This document shows, in pieces, positions 20,813 through 33,023 of a stretch of DNA of 64,000 bases. The notes under the pieces were generated by a model that saw only the letters and a list, made by a program, of their open reading frames with translations, was not told where the DNA came from and made no database searches. Each line of letters begins with the position of its first letter. The first letter of the stretch is position 1. Origin of the DNA: Gnetum montanum (lineage: Eukaryota > Streptophyta > Gnetopsida > Gnetales > Gnetaceae). The position numbers and the translations under genes were made by a program. The stretch spans positions 593,357 through 657,356 of the forward strand of contig MNCI01017497.1 of assembly GCA_015680685.1 (NCBI GenBank). Direction: 5' to 3'.

Positions 20813-23190
20813 ATGTCTCCTTCTTCTTGTGAGAGTGCTTCACCAACTAGGTCTAACACCATGAATAATCAGAGGCAGGGTGCACATGATGATCCGTCAA
20901 TGCCCTAACAGTTTCGCATGATATACGCTCATCCTGATGAGTATATACCAAACTTTACCTTTATCCTTCACCAGAATCAACAATTGTGATGGTGTGATTT
21001 AGAAGGTAACATAGTGCTACCTCCCGATCGCTCGATTCTGGGCATGCTTCTTCGTGCTCTCACACGAATTGGTATGCAACACTTATAGTTAGAGTACATT
21101 ATGCATGAGCAATATTTGAGAGATTATCGACCCATGGAGGCACAATGCTAGAGGGATCTACAGTAGGAGAGACATTACAAATCCATGAAGGGAAAGTGGT
21201 CTTAGGATGTCCCATATGTCCTAAGTGAAAATGATGGTGGTGAACCTGTCTCGAGAGGTTTTCCACAAAATAATGTTCCTCTTGTTGACTTCAGTCAAGG
21301 AACTAGGTACCAGAATCTTCACTCAACTATTCATAATCTAGGTTTTGGTACCAATGAACATAAAGGGTCTAGAAAAGGAACATGAACACATGACAATGAT
21401 GGACATTCTTATCATAACCACGACTGAGGTCACAACCATCAAAAAGAAGGTGATAGGAGTCGTCATGGTGCCAATCCTCCTTCCTCTTCACCTCCATCAT
21501 CTTCTTCCCCTTGTCCTTTGGGATCTGAACGCAGTTGCAAAGGGCAAGACCATGAGGACAAGGGTAAGCAAAATAGAAATCACAGACAAAATAATCAAGA
21601 AAGGGGACAAGGGCATTCCAGAGAGACACATCACGAAAGAAGGAAGAGTAGGAAATAACATAGGTATCATAGACACCATAGATAGCATGATCACGATGAA
21701 CCCCTACTTGTCACCTGAAGTATGTTAGATATAACAAAGGTCGTTACGATCCCAACAAGGCACTAGAAAGATAGTAGGATCAAAATACTAGACATTAATA
21801 ACATCCCACGATTTGAAGGGGGATACAATGTTGATCCTCAAAATCATTTGCAAGCATTCCACGATGTATGTGCCTTGTAGAATATAGAAAATGATTGGCA
21901 AAAGCTAAAGTTATTTCCACAGACATTGATCAAGGAAGCAGAAAGCTAGTATCAGTTTCTAGAACCAGAATCCATTTGTCGATGGAGTACCATGTTGGAG
22001 CTATTCAATGATAAGTATCAAATGTACTCCCAAGTGTCGAACCTGTGTAAGCAAATCCAAGGAAGGAAACAAAGAGGACACAAAACCTTGGATGCTTCCA
22101 TGGGCTAATATTATTCATTATTACATTATTTTCCTAGCCATGGTTACTCGCAAAAAGAACAACTACGCTATCTCTTGGATGGGCTTAGGTACGAAACACG
22201 AAAAACCCTTGGGACTTACACCCAAGGAAGGCTATCGGAGCTCAGAGCCCATCAAATACAAAGATTATTGGAGCAAGTTTCCAAAGAAGAAGGCGAGTTG
22301 AGGAAAAGAGAAAGTGTGGAGGAGTACAATAGAGATCGTTTCCTCTGAAAGAAGGAAATTAGATTTTGCGAAGATGAAGAAGAGTCACCACTTGAAGAGA
22401 TGGTGAATAGAAATAATTTTCTCCTTCAAAAACTTGCATCAGAAGCATTGGCAAAGGTGGATCAAATGTGGAACTCCCTAGATGACAAATTTCAAACTAT
22501 CCTAAAAGTAGTAGAGGAGTCTAGAAAACAAAGTAGTAACCGAGAGAGAAGGAAAAAGAAAGAAGCTGAGTATGCATGTAACAAGGGTAAGGGCAAGATT
22601 GCCATCATTGAAGATGTTGTGGATTTGAACACAAATGATGGTGGTGGATGTGAGATTTGCCAATATGACCATCCTAAGGGATGCTACCTAGTGGTGTTAC
22701 ATCTGTAAGAGTCTAGGGTGTATGCACTAAACCCATTATTAAATAGACAACAAACACCTAGAAGGTTATCTTATCCTCAAGGTAACCTAAGGTAGTTTCA
22801 CCAACCCTTGACATATTATCCAAGTGAAGCTTCACTACAACTGAATGAATAGTATCAACAGTGGCAACACCCACAATCATGGGGATGCCACCACCATGTC
22901 AATAGTACCCTTACCATTAACCTGACCCATACGGGTATTACATTCAGCAGCCAATCTCTCCATGTGACTCTCCTAGTCACGTTGCTCTTCAACCTTATTG
23001 CCAGACCACCAAGTACTATAGAACTTCTTCTTCTCAAGGTGATGCTCCACATATGTACTATCCTTCTCACCTATCTACATCTCTTCCACCCTCAGCTCCA
23101 TTACCACCTGCTCCAACTATGCAAGGCAAGCTTCTTTCCTAGCCATAGCAACGTAATGCTACAAGGGCTATCAATCTTCAACCTACTACT
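20813..23190 (+). pseudogene. gag of element 3, degenerate
   Basis: From ATG 20813 the text reads MSPSSCESASPTRS and, with TAG stops, FRMIYAHPDEYIPNFTFIL. The core (about 21723-22350) holds INNIPRFEGGYNVDPQNHLQ and TLGTYTQGRLSELRAHQIQR. At 22400-22708 a charged helical stretch ends in CEICQYDHPKGC, a CX2CX3HX3C knuckle with all ligands present. A Tyr/Pro/Gln-rich linker follows to about 23190. At least ten stops are present, most TAG. Confidence 0.82.
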
Positions 23191-23193
23191 GGT

Positions 23194-24090
23194 TTGAACA
23201 ACCGATCAAAGAAGAGACCTTTCTTTAGAACCAATAGCCCAACCAAGTCCTTAGAATCACAATATCCAGACACCTTATCATCGTTTGAACCTTTGGAGCT
23301 TCCTTCAAATCAAAAACTGCACTCAACGCACATTGTTATGTTAACCCACGTCATCACTAATTGGATTAAAGCTGGTCATCTTCCTAGGAAATTCTCTGAT
23401 CCTAGAAGTCCTATTATTTATTTGCAAATCATTAGAAATGAGCCTTGTAAAGCTCTTTTGGATTCAAGTTCTGGTGTGAATTTAATCTCCCAGGAAATGT
23501 ATAAAGCTTGGAACCTACCTCCGCTAAAGAAGAGTAACGTCCATTTAGAATTGGCTAACCAGTACATCACTATTCCATTGGGACTAGTGGAGGACATTGT
23601 CACCACTATTTGTGGGTGGACGTATCTAGCCAATTTCCTAGTGATCCAAGTCAACAACTGTAAGGGGGACTTCCCAATCATAATGAGAAGAGCATGGCTA
23701 AGTACGATTGATGTGCACCTAAGAATACATGATTTTTCCCTAGAGTTATCAAAAGAAAATGCATTTGGAAAGATCGAGAAGAAGAAAGTTCCATGCATCA
23801 CATACAGTGACATGAGGTGCAACTGCGTGTAGAAGTCCTGGTTTGTACAATGCTTAACATTGCCTACATGCAACCAGTGTGCACAAGTAACTGACATACA
23901 AAGATGCTTGTATGCAGCAGCCACAAGATAGGAAGGCACCCAGTGGCTAATAGTTGACCTGGAGAGCAATTCAACTTTGTGCATGGAACCAACTGAGAGC
24001 TTGACTTATGCCTATATCGATAGCATAGATGAATTAGAGCAAGTCCATCACCAACTTCCAAGTACTGACACCAATAATATCAACTAGGGG
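23194..24090 (+). pseudogene. protease region of element 3
   Basis: The open frame 23194-23832 carries NWIKAGHLPRKFSDPRSPII, CKALLDSSSGVNLISQEMYK, LGLVEDIVTTICGW and AWLSTIDVHLRIHDFSLELS. The active triplet reads Asp-Ser-Ser for Asp-Ser-Gly. The frame ends at a TAG, after which PTESLTYAYIDSIDELEQVH continues as in elements 1 and 2. In this lineage the protease is cut from a gag-pol polyprotein. Confidence 0.82.
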
Positions 24091-24099
24091 AAGTGAAAT

Positions 24100-25180
24100 C
24101 CCTGATAAGTTTAAGCAAGAGCCCCTTGAATTAAAATCATTGCCCACTGGTATGAAGTATGCATTTCTCAAGAATGGAAAATTGGTAATTATTAATGCTA
24201 AGCTTGCTCCTCAACAAAAAGAAAGACTGTTGAAGATGGTAAACAAAGGGTCAAAACCCTTTGATTGGTCATATCCAAAATTACCCAGAATAGATCCTAG
24301 GATATGCCAACATAGAATTTACGCTGACCCCTCTATNTAGAATAGATCCTAGGATATGTCAACATAGAATTTACGCTGACCCCTCTATGAAACCTCAACG
24401 ACAACCACAGAGACAACGAAACCCAAAGCTTAAGAAAGTAGTTAAGGAAGAAATTGAACAACTTCTGAAGGCTAGGATCATCTATCCCATTGCTGACAAT
24501 GAATGGGTTAGTCCATTAGTTATTGTGCCTAAAAAAGGTGGTAAATAGAGGGTGTGTATAGACTTTAGGCTATTAAACATGGCAACATCTAAAGATCATT
24601 TCCCATTGCCATTCATTGACCAAGTCTTAGATACCATTACAGGGTATTGTTATTATAGTTGTCTAGATGGTTATAGTGGGTACAATCAAATCCAAATAGC
24701 ACCAGAAGACCAAGCCAAAACTACATTCACAAGTCCTTAGGGAACATTTGCATATGGTCAGATGCCATTTGGCTTGTGCAATGCTCTAGCAACATTTCAA
24801 TGTTTGGTTCTTAGCATATTTCAGCAACATATACGGAATGGTGTGGAGGTTTTTATGGATGATTTCTCCACATATAGAGAAAACTTTGAATAAGCATTAG
24901 ACCGATTAGAGCAAGTACTAAAACAATGTGTTGAAACCAACCTAAGGCTCAATTGGCAAAAAAGCCACTTAATGGTCCAAGAGGGCATAGTATTAGGACA
25001 TAAAATTTCACAAATAGGTATAGAGGTAGATCCTAAAAAAATTAAAGTCATCCAAGGAATCACTCGTCAACCTGAAACTATAAAAGATGTCGGATCATTC
25101 CTTGGACATACTAGTATTATAGACGCTTCATCAAGAACTTTTCTAAAATTGCAAAACCATTGGTAGAATTCACAAAGAAG
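24100..25180 (+). pseudogene. reverse transcriptase of element 3
   Basis: The N-terminal linker (24140-24336, DWSYPKLPRIDPRICQHRIY) is followed by WVSPLVIVPKKGGK, a TAG in place of Trp, then VCIDFRLLNMATSKDHFPLP, YYSCLDGYSGYNQIQ, MPFGLCNALATFQC and the intact metal-binding box VFMDDFS. The thumb holds VQEGIVLGHKISQIGIEVD and DVGSFLGHT. Stops replace Trp (twice) and Gln. The ~50-bp sequence 24286-24336 is repeated at 24339-24388 on either side of an N. Confidence 0.88.
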
Positions 25181-25261
25181 GACGTACCCTTTGAATGGAC
25201 CAAGGAATGTGAGCTAGCTTTCCAAACCTTGAAGTAGAAGCTCATAGAAACACCCATTCTA

Positions 25262-25660
25262 CAAGCCCCTGATTGATACAAACTGTTTCATCTAATGACT
25301 GATGCATCCAATTTTGCTTTAGGAGCCGTACTTACACAGTTAGATGACCAAAAATGTCCCTATTACATTCACTGTGCAAGTCGAAGTATTGCTAGTGCAC
25401 AACTCAACTATATCACAACAAAAAAAGAGTTAATGGTTATGGTGGTTGCACTAGAAAAATTTAGGCACTATGTATTAGGCTATAAGGTATCTGTACACAC
25501 GAATCATAGTGCAATTCAATTCCTTATGAATAAACCAACGATGAGCCCTCGCATCATACGATGGCTCGTGATCTTGCAAGAGTTCAATCGAACGATGGTC
25601 AATCGTAAAGGCACCAAGAATGTTGTTGCTGATCATTTATCCCAATTGCGATGGGACAAC
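25262..25660 (+). pseudogene. RNase H of element 3
   Basis: The open frame starting before 25295 reads MTDASNFALGAVLTQ, CASRSIASAQLNYITTKKEL, VSVHTNHSAIQFLMNK and GTKNVVADHLSQL. The family order is TDAS (Asp), TxKEL (Glu), HTDHSAL (Asp), ADxLS (Asp). The third acid is Asn (HTNHSA), again a G-to-A change, so cleavage of RNA-DNA hybrids should be impaired. Confidence 0.88.
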
Positions 25661-27060
25661 AAAGAGGACAAATACCCAATTTCTGATTACTTCCTTGATG
25701 AACTCCTCTTTGCAGGTGTAATAAACAATCAATCACCCATAGATACAAATTGGTACAGTATCATTCTTACTTATCTTCTCACACAAGAAACACCACAAGG
25801 GTTGGACGTTAAAAAGAAACAACAATTTCTCCACCAAGTCAAACATTTCATGGAAATCAACGAACATCTTTACAAGGTGTGTTCTGATGGCTTGGTCCGA
25901 TGGTGTGTTCCCAACGTAGATCAATTGCAAGTTCTCCAAGATGCTCATGAGGACCCTTGTGGGGGTCATTACATTGGGAGATGAACAACCATTAAAATCT
26001 TACTTGCAGGATATTATTGGCCTACATTATTTCAGGATGCCCATCATTTTGTCCAATCTTGTGAGCATTGCCAACACAATGGGGGAATGACTACTAGAAT
26101 GGAGGGTCCACAACAATGGATTCAACCCTTAGAACCCTTTGAAATATGGGATACTGATTTTATGGGGCCTATTACACCAATGTTTAATAGAAAAGCATAC
26201 ATTGTTGTTGTTGTTGATTATTTTACAAAATGGGTAGAAGCAACTACCATTACTGACTGTACATCATCTACCACTGCATGATTTTTTCAACAACAAATCA
26301 TAAACAAGTTTGGCATGCCTCATGCACTTATTTCTGATAATGGTACACATTTTACAGGTGCGACTTTTTGGAAGTTGATGCAACACTTAGGAGTCGAGCA
26401 TAAACTGACTACACCATATCATCCTCAAGAAAATGGTCAAGCCGAAGTCACCAATAGGGAAATTACAAAAATTTTATTATCAACCATTAGCAAATATAGG
26501 CAAGATTAGAGCACCAAACTGAATGATGCTCTTNGAACCATTAGCAAATATAGGCAAGATTAGAGCACCAAACTGAATGATGCTCTTTGGGCCTACCACT
26601 CCACATGAAAACTCCCTATTGGCTATTTTCCCTATGAGTTAGTGTACGGTAAACTTCCAACACTTCCTATCCAAGCTTAGCACCATACACTATCTACAGT
26701 ATGTGACCTTGACCTTGACCTCAATCTATTACAAAAAGAATGGTTAATGAAACTTAACTTGCTAGATGAAAACCAATTAGCCATCCTATCATCCAATGAA
26801 TTACACAAGGCCTTCAACAAGCAATGTCATGACCTAGGAATTAGGATCAAATACTAACTAGGAGATAGGGTTCTTTATCGGAATCTTGCACACCATAAAG
26901 AACTAAATTTCAAATGTTGTGGGAAGGACCCTATATCATTCATGAAACTTTTCCTTTAGGGGCCATGATGATCTATAAACCTGGAAGCCTGAATAAGAAA
27001 TTATTGGTCAACATCCAGCAAACCAAATCTTTCCATATGTCCAAAATGCCCAATACTAAC
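25661..27060 (+). pseudogene. integrase of element 3
   Basis: A linker leads to the HHCC zinc domain (EDPCGGHYIGR then CEHCQHN, 25950-26080). The catalytic core follows: IWDTDFMGPI (first Asp), KAYIVVVVDYFTKWVEA, LISDNGTHFTGATFWKLM (second Asp) and TPYHPQENGQAEVTNREI (Glu), so the DDE triad is present. The C-terminal block at 26914-27060 (LWEGPYIIHETFPLGAM) is the usual post-core domain. TGA, TAG and other stops interrupt it, and a 52-bp repeat surrounds the N at 26534. Confidence 0.88.
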
Positions 27061-28897
27061 ACTACCTCTATTGATGGACAGCCTTGCTCATTATTTTGGA
27101 TCTCCTCCTTCCAACTCAGTCATGGGGGAGATGGCCACCAATGCTAATTGTTGTAAACCCTCAGTTTCTTTTGTCTTTTTTGTTTTACACATTTTTGTCT
27201 TACACATTTTTCATATTTACTTGTTTTTTTTTACACCATCGTTAACATTTTTACTATTTCTTTCTCTATTACATTTTGTTTGATTTATTCTCACTCATCA
27301 TATAATAAGTGCTCATGATGGTGGATTGTACTATAATAGTGTTGCTTACTAATGTTTTGTTTTTACCTTTGACTTTTAATGCCAATACTAAGATATGGTT
27401 TCTTTTGATAAAANNNNNNAAAGGGGTGTGACTTCAAGGGGATTCAACATATTTGTGCTGGCTATTCTCTTGGGAACTTGAATGTTTTTCATAGGCTTTC
27501 TGCCACTCTACTGTCAACTAATATCAGGAAGTTGAATGACTCAAATAAGTCTTTGCATGGTGTGGTTCCCACTCCAAAAAGGAAATTGGTGGGAATTCAA
27601 AGCACAACCCTTAGACATAATAAAAGACTATGGGCTACAAGCACTGGTTATGGCACTGGAAAGACATGTTACCTATGCATGAAGGTTCCCTCTAACTAAG
27701 GCCCTTTCTCACTTCCTGCTTCTCGATTCTTCTCTTTTTGGAATGGTGGTTGCTCTGTGGAAGCATTCTTGTTGCTTTGGGAGGATGGGTTGCTCAAGTG
27801 TGTTGATGCAAGGTCACTGGATGTGATTAGTTTTAATCTAGATTTGGGCTGAATTTTATTAAGTCACCTTAACCACATAATACACAAGGGACTTTACACA
27901 ACCTTGATTTCGGGATTTCATTCCATTCTCTCTTCTCTTTCCTTATTGCTTCCCATATTCTACCTCATTACTGATTTTATGATTAGTCTATATCTTGGTT
28001 GGCACATTGTTATTCTTTGATAAATTCTTGTGGCTGAATTCTTAACTATTGCCTTCATATGTCATTCCTAGAGCCTACAGACTCTTTGGTTTGTGGGTTT
28101 GTCAAGGCTTAAAGGGCATGAGCTTGCTTTGGGGAGGACCCACTGGCATTTCTTTTTGGTGTAATTGTTAAGTTCTTTTCCCTTGAACATTTCTTACAAT
28201 CAACTATTTCTCATTTTAATCAACCCATGACATCCATTTTTTATTTATTGGCTTCATTGTTGTTATTCCTCTTACATTCCTTTTTCTTTCATTTTCCATC
28301 CCATTGCTAATAAAGGTTTGCTCTTAGTTGTGGGGGCCTATCACAAATTTTTCCATTCCATTACTTATGTCACCCCTACACCTTGGGTAGTTATCACTTA
28401 CAAACCTCTAACCTAGTATCTGCCATACCCACAACCTAGCCAATGTGTTTCATACCGAGGCAAGGTATTAACTATATTATATCTTATCTATCCTTGCTAA
28501 TTTGTAATTGTGTTGTGTGTGTAGGTGTCGATCGTATGAACAATCGACTGGGATAGGAGGAGGCACTCAGGATGAACTGGAGCTATGCATTGATGCAAGG
28601 AACATGCTTAGTCATGTGGCCATGGATGAACAATGGTGTGCACCTTTTTAACATCGGCAACAATGCACCACATTTTCTTTCCTCTCTCTCTCTTTAAGCT
28701 ATCAAATGAGGGACTTGATGTCATCTATGTATAGTGTTCACCACAATGGTTATGAACACCAATGCTGTAATACGTTTGTCGATCCGTTCGCTAGGAACTT
28801 TGAGTCTGTCATTCCATGTCACCATTAGTTGTTTTTCAGTCAATAATCCCATACCTTCCCAATATTTTGTAAGGAACTCAAGGACAAGTATTCATTA
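27061..28897 (+). mobile_element. untranslated 3' region of element 3
   Basis: About 1.8 kb without a conserved ORF separates integrase from the 3' LTR. It opens with AGTCATGGGGGAGATGG (27118-27134), which resembles the polypurine tract. Position 27414-27419 is N. The region matches 16940-18863 of element 2 and the left edge of the window (element 1). Confidence 0.75.
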
Positions 28898-28910
28898 AGT
28901 CGTGAGGGTA
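28898..28910 (+). other. polypurine tract of element 3
   Basis: AGTCGTGAGGGTA directly before the 3' LTR; compare AGTCATGGGGGTA at 18864-18876. Confidence 0.6.
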
Positions 28911-29759
28911 TGATGAGTCACCAAATAAGCGATCTGATATCAGATCCCGAATATCGAATTTACGATAGCGGTATTGGATCCCCAATATCGAATGTTGGAA
29001 CCTGTTTCGTTGGCTATAAATAAGAGACATGGGTGCTTGGTCTGGGGCATTAATTTTTTAGTCCCTTAGCCAAACTCTTGCAGTTTTTCCCTTCTAGAGT
29101 TAGAATTATTTCTGAGTGCCCGTAGTAGGAGTCATAGAGTGAACGGATCTTTATTCGAGCATTGTGTACCTGAGCATGCCTTGTGTCTAAAAATAAAGAC
29201 AAACTTTGTGATAAACCTTGCAACATTCAGAATAGCTTAATTATTTCATTTCATGTTATTTATTGTTATTTGATGCTTTCAATAGTTAATCAATGTTATT
29301 TCATAGAATTATTAATTATCAATTACCAATGAATTAGCACACTCAGCATGATCACTTCGAGCATACGTGGAACATTTAGTAACCTAGTAACGATTAGCGT
29401 TTGGGAATCCCAGTAGTGTTACACTAGTTCAGGATGTGTCCGGAGAGTGGGAATGGATGCTGGTGTTAGGATTTTATTTACATTAGAGTTACAAAACCCA
29501 CTAGTTAATTAAATCTTTTCATTGCACACACTTAGGAGACCAGGACAACAAATATAAAAGAAAAAAATAAAAATATTACACCTCAAGTTTACTTAACCAT
29601 ACAATTTTGCCTTACAAGTAAGCTTGGGAAGACAACGACTGCATAACTCATCCTTGTTCTGTGTAGGTGCATAAGCACTTAATTCTCGGAGTTCGACCAG
29701 ATCGCGTGTGAACACTCGTATTCTTATGGTTGGGCGTAGGGGTACCTGGCTGCTCATCA
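28911..29759 (+). repeat. 3' LTR of element 3
   Basis: TGATGAGTCACC to TGCTCATCA, TATA box at 29015-29022, followed by AACAT. Confidence 0.95.
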
Positions 29760-32216
29760 AACATTATCCACAATATATCTACCTTTGACAAAGCTAGTTT
29801 TCACTAGAGTAATTAACTAAGGAATAATTGGTTTTAATCTTTTTAGTAAAACAATTAGCCAAAATTTTATAAACATAATTCAAAAGACTAATAGAATGCT
29901 AATTACCAATGTGGAAAAGATTACCTTCCTTAGGAATACATCTGATGACTCCTCTATTTGGCTCTTGACCAAGAGAATGTTGTTCAATGGATTTTACAAA
30001 AATATAATAAAGGTCCATACCAACAACATTCTAATGATTTTTAAAAAAATCAATATGAATTCCATAAAAAAGTGGATCTTTATCATTAACCAAGCTAAAC
30101 ACTACATCTTTAATTTTAGTAAGAGAAATATCTTGTTCAAGAAGATGGTTATGACTGTTATGAATAATATTGGATAAATGATCGCAATTAGAGAGAAAAT
30201 CCTCTTGATTATAATGCTTTGAAGCAAATATACATTAAAAATATTTTTTAAGAAAACTATTGATGATAAAAGGATCAAAACTAACTGTTAACTTCCATGA
30301 AGCCAATAATAGGCAAATTGCCTTTACCCTTTAAAAGTTTTTTAATAATTTCTTGTATGGTTCTTCCTCTACTTTCAACTAATTGAGACAAATCTTGATG
30401 AGAGTACTCTTACCACTATGTATATTCCATCTTTGTTTGACTAAGTGAACATAAGCAAGTCATTGTTAAAAAATAATATTAAAGGGATCATTTTGTATTT
30501 TAGTATTGATCTATTGAATTTTATCATAGATTTTTCTCTCTATCTGCATTTGTCTCTTGACATATTACTTACCCAACCAACATGAAAAATTATGAACATG
30601 ACATATAATATGCAACCATTAATTAATCCAACCTAAGTTAATAGGGAAACTCATTTCTACATTTCATAGATATGTCAAAATAACTTTTCCAAAAGGAGTA
30701 AAAAATAAAGATGCATTTATCCTTAAAAGCTAATAATGTCGAATTGAAGATTTAATACCAACTTCTAGATTATGAGAAACTGGAAAATGGTTAGAAAGAG
30801 TTACATCTTTGTGAATTGTAACCTTTCCATTACAGAATGTAGAAGAATAATTGGAAAAATAAAATTAATTAAGTCTTTAAAAAATTTGATTATTTCCTTC
30901 ACGAAGGTTTGACTAGGTAAACTAATCATCATGTCAAACATTTGATTTAGTAGCATTAAATAAGAGAAATTGTTCCTTAGCATCACACCAAATAGAAAGC
31001 TCATGACCTACAAGCTAATAAAATGCTCCACCAGTTTTATCATAAGAATTTTAATCATATTAAAATCACCACTAAAAAGCCAAGGAATATTAGGAAAACA
31101 TTGGAGAAGAAATTGCCATAGAATAACTCTATTTGCAAAAGTAGTAGGAGAATAGATATTGCAAATACCAAAAGAACCTAAATCACCTTGAAGAATTACC
31201 TAGACTATAGAATTATCTTTGCCATAAGAGAATTCTTTTAAGACAAAAAATGATTGATAATGAGGGTTACATCATCTTGACCAATATTATGATTAGTAAA
31301 TAGTACTATAGAATCATGAAGAATACTATTTACTAGCCATGACTATATTTGGATTGGAAATTTTAGTCTCTTGAAGATGAATAAAATTAGGAACTAAATA
31401 TCGTGTGTGAAGACAAGAATTAACAACTTTTGTTTGAAAATCACTAGTAAGACCTTGGGCATTTCATCAAAAAGATTAACATTGGGTGGAAGGGGAGGAG
31501 GCCCTTGCTCTATCAGTAGAATCAACATTATCAAAAAGAAATTATCTCAATATCTCAACCAATAGTTGTAAATGAATTATTAGTTATTAAAATAGCTTAA
31601 ATGTGCATACCATTCTAAAGATTTAGCATATATTCGCCAATAGATAGACTTCCTTGATATTTTCTATTATGAAGAACCATTTTAAAATCATCTAAATCAA
31701 CAAGCGGTTTCTATGAGACCTTAGGGATGTATATTTGTTTCCCCTTATTCATTAAAAAAATCTTTGAAACTAACTTCATTGAAACCTTCCTCAAAGATAC
31801 ATTTTGCTAAACAATAATAAAAGAAAAGAAATGGGCTAACTGTTGAAATGTCAATGGAAGAAATCATCACAAGTTTTGTAGCATTTGTAGAAAAAACCTC
31901 AGCAAGATCTATAACATTCGTAGAAAAATCCTTAGTAGTGTTTGCAGTATTTTGTTACTAACGTGTTTACATTGCCTTTTTTTTAGCGTAAAAGGACATG
32001 AATCAAACATATGACATTCTCAATGAAAAAGATATATAACATTTGTAGAAAAAGCCTTAGTAGCATATGTAGTAGCTTGTTTCTAACATGCTTGCATTGC
32101 CTTTTTCCGTAGCATAAAGGGACATGAATAAAATATATGACATTCTCAATGACAATAGTAACATGATGTTGGAACATTGTAATAAACAACCTTATGCACA
32201 TAATCAATTCTACTAG
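29760..32216 (-). mobile_element. LINE (family 1) segment 3: endonuclease and RT N-terminal part
   Basis: Minus strand, reading down from 31480: GLTSDFQTKVV and FIHLQETKI (start of an exonuclease/endonuclease/phosphatase-type domain), GICNIYSP, then PWLFSGDFNMIK near 31050, the GDFN box of L1 endonucleases. Nearer 29900 come ISLLNYVYKILAN and FVKGRYIVDNV, the first RT blocks (family PISLxNxxYKIxSK and FVxGRxIxDN). Frames are broken. The region 31500-32216 probably belongs to the ORF1/ORF2 boundary. Confidence 0.78.
32212..32216. repeat. target-site duplication ACTAG, left copy, of the solo LTR
   Basis: ACTAG recurs at 33024-33028 after the LTR. Confidence 0.88.
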
Positions 32217-33023
32217 TGATGGGATGCGATATCGCATGGGTCGCGATATCACGTTGGAAGCTACGATATCGCGTATGCAATATCGCGGCTCGTCGCTAGT
32301 TCTATAAATAAGTGGCGGCTCTCCCTTGTTTCTCCATCTAGATCTAGACCTTAGCCAAACTCTTGCCATTTTTCCATTCCAGAGTTAGAATAATTTCCAT
32401 GTGCCCGCTGTAGGAGTTCCAAAGTGAACGGATTTTTATTCGAGCAATTTTGTACCTAAGCACACAATTGTGTACGACAATAAAGATGAACTTTTGGATA
32501 AACCTTGCAGCATATGGACTAAGCTAAATAGGACTTTAATTACTATTAAATGTTTAAATGCTTTCTTAGGGACTTAATCTCTCTCAACCCTCAACTCTCA
32601 TAGTTAAGTGCATTCAGTACGACCGCTTCGAGCACGTGCGTTATGCTTGGTAATCCCAGTAACGAATAACGTTTGGTAATCCCAGTAGCGTTGCATTAGT
32701 TTAGGGTGTGAACGGTAAGTGGGAACGGATACTGATGCTAGGATAGTTAAAGCTTAGTTAGTGCAAGTTAGTTACTTAGTCTCTTCACCCTTTCCCCTTT
32801 TAGCATAGGCGATAAAAACATAAAAGATATAAAAATCATAAACCTCAAGTTCACTTAACCATACAACTGTGACAAATACAAGTGAGCTTGGGAAGATAGC
32901 AACTAACCAACCTTAAGTGTTCCATGAGGCATGCGAGCACTTAGTCCTTGGAGTTCGACCGGATCACGCGTGAAAACGATCATATTTGTATGGTTGAGTG
33001 TAGGGGTACCTCGCCACTCATCA
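32217..33023 (+). repeat. solo LTR of the element 2 subfamily
   Basis: 807 bp from TGATGGGATGCG to CACTCATCA with TATA box at 32303-32310, closest to the LTRs at 12671 and 18877. No PBS or internal sequence adjoins it and ACTAG flanks both ends, so it arose by recombination between the two LTRs of one insertion. Confidence 0.93.

Larger units (their letters stand above)
19835..29759 (+). mobile_element. Athila-like Ty3/gypsy element 3, full-length structure, decayed
   Basis: This 9925-bp element has 842- and 849-bp LTRs, tRNA-Asp PBS, gag, protease, RT, RNase H, integrase, a long untranslated 3' region and a polypurine tract, bounded by AACAT duplications. It is the only copy in the window with all pol domains and is the reference for elements 1 and 2. 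TAG stops and a few frameshifts interrupt every domain. Three sites with N (24337, 26534, 27414-27419) are sequence gaps; the first two sit between near-identical ~50-bp copies and look like unmerged contig ends. Confidence 0.95.

Noticed and set aside
23418-23984. 188-codon minus-strand open frame
   Set aside because: It is antisense to the protease of element 3, whose domain text is clear on the plus strand.
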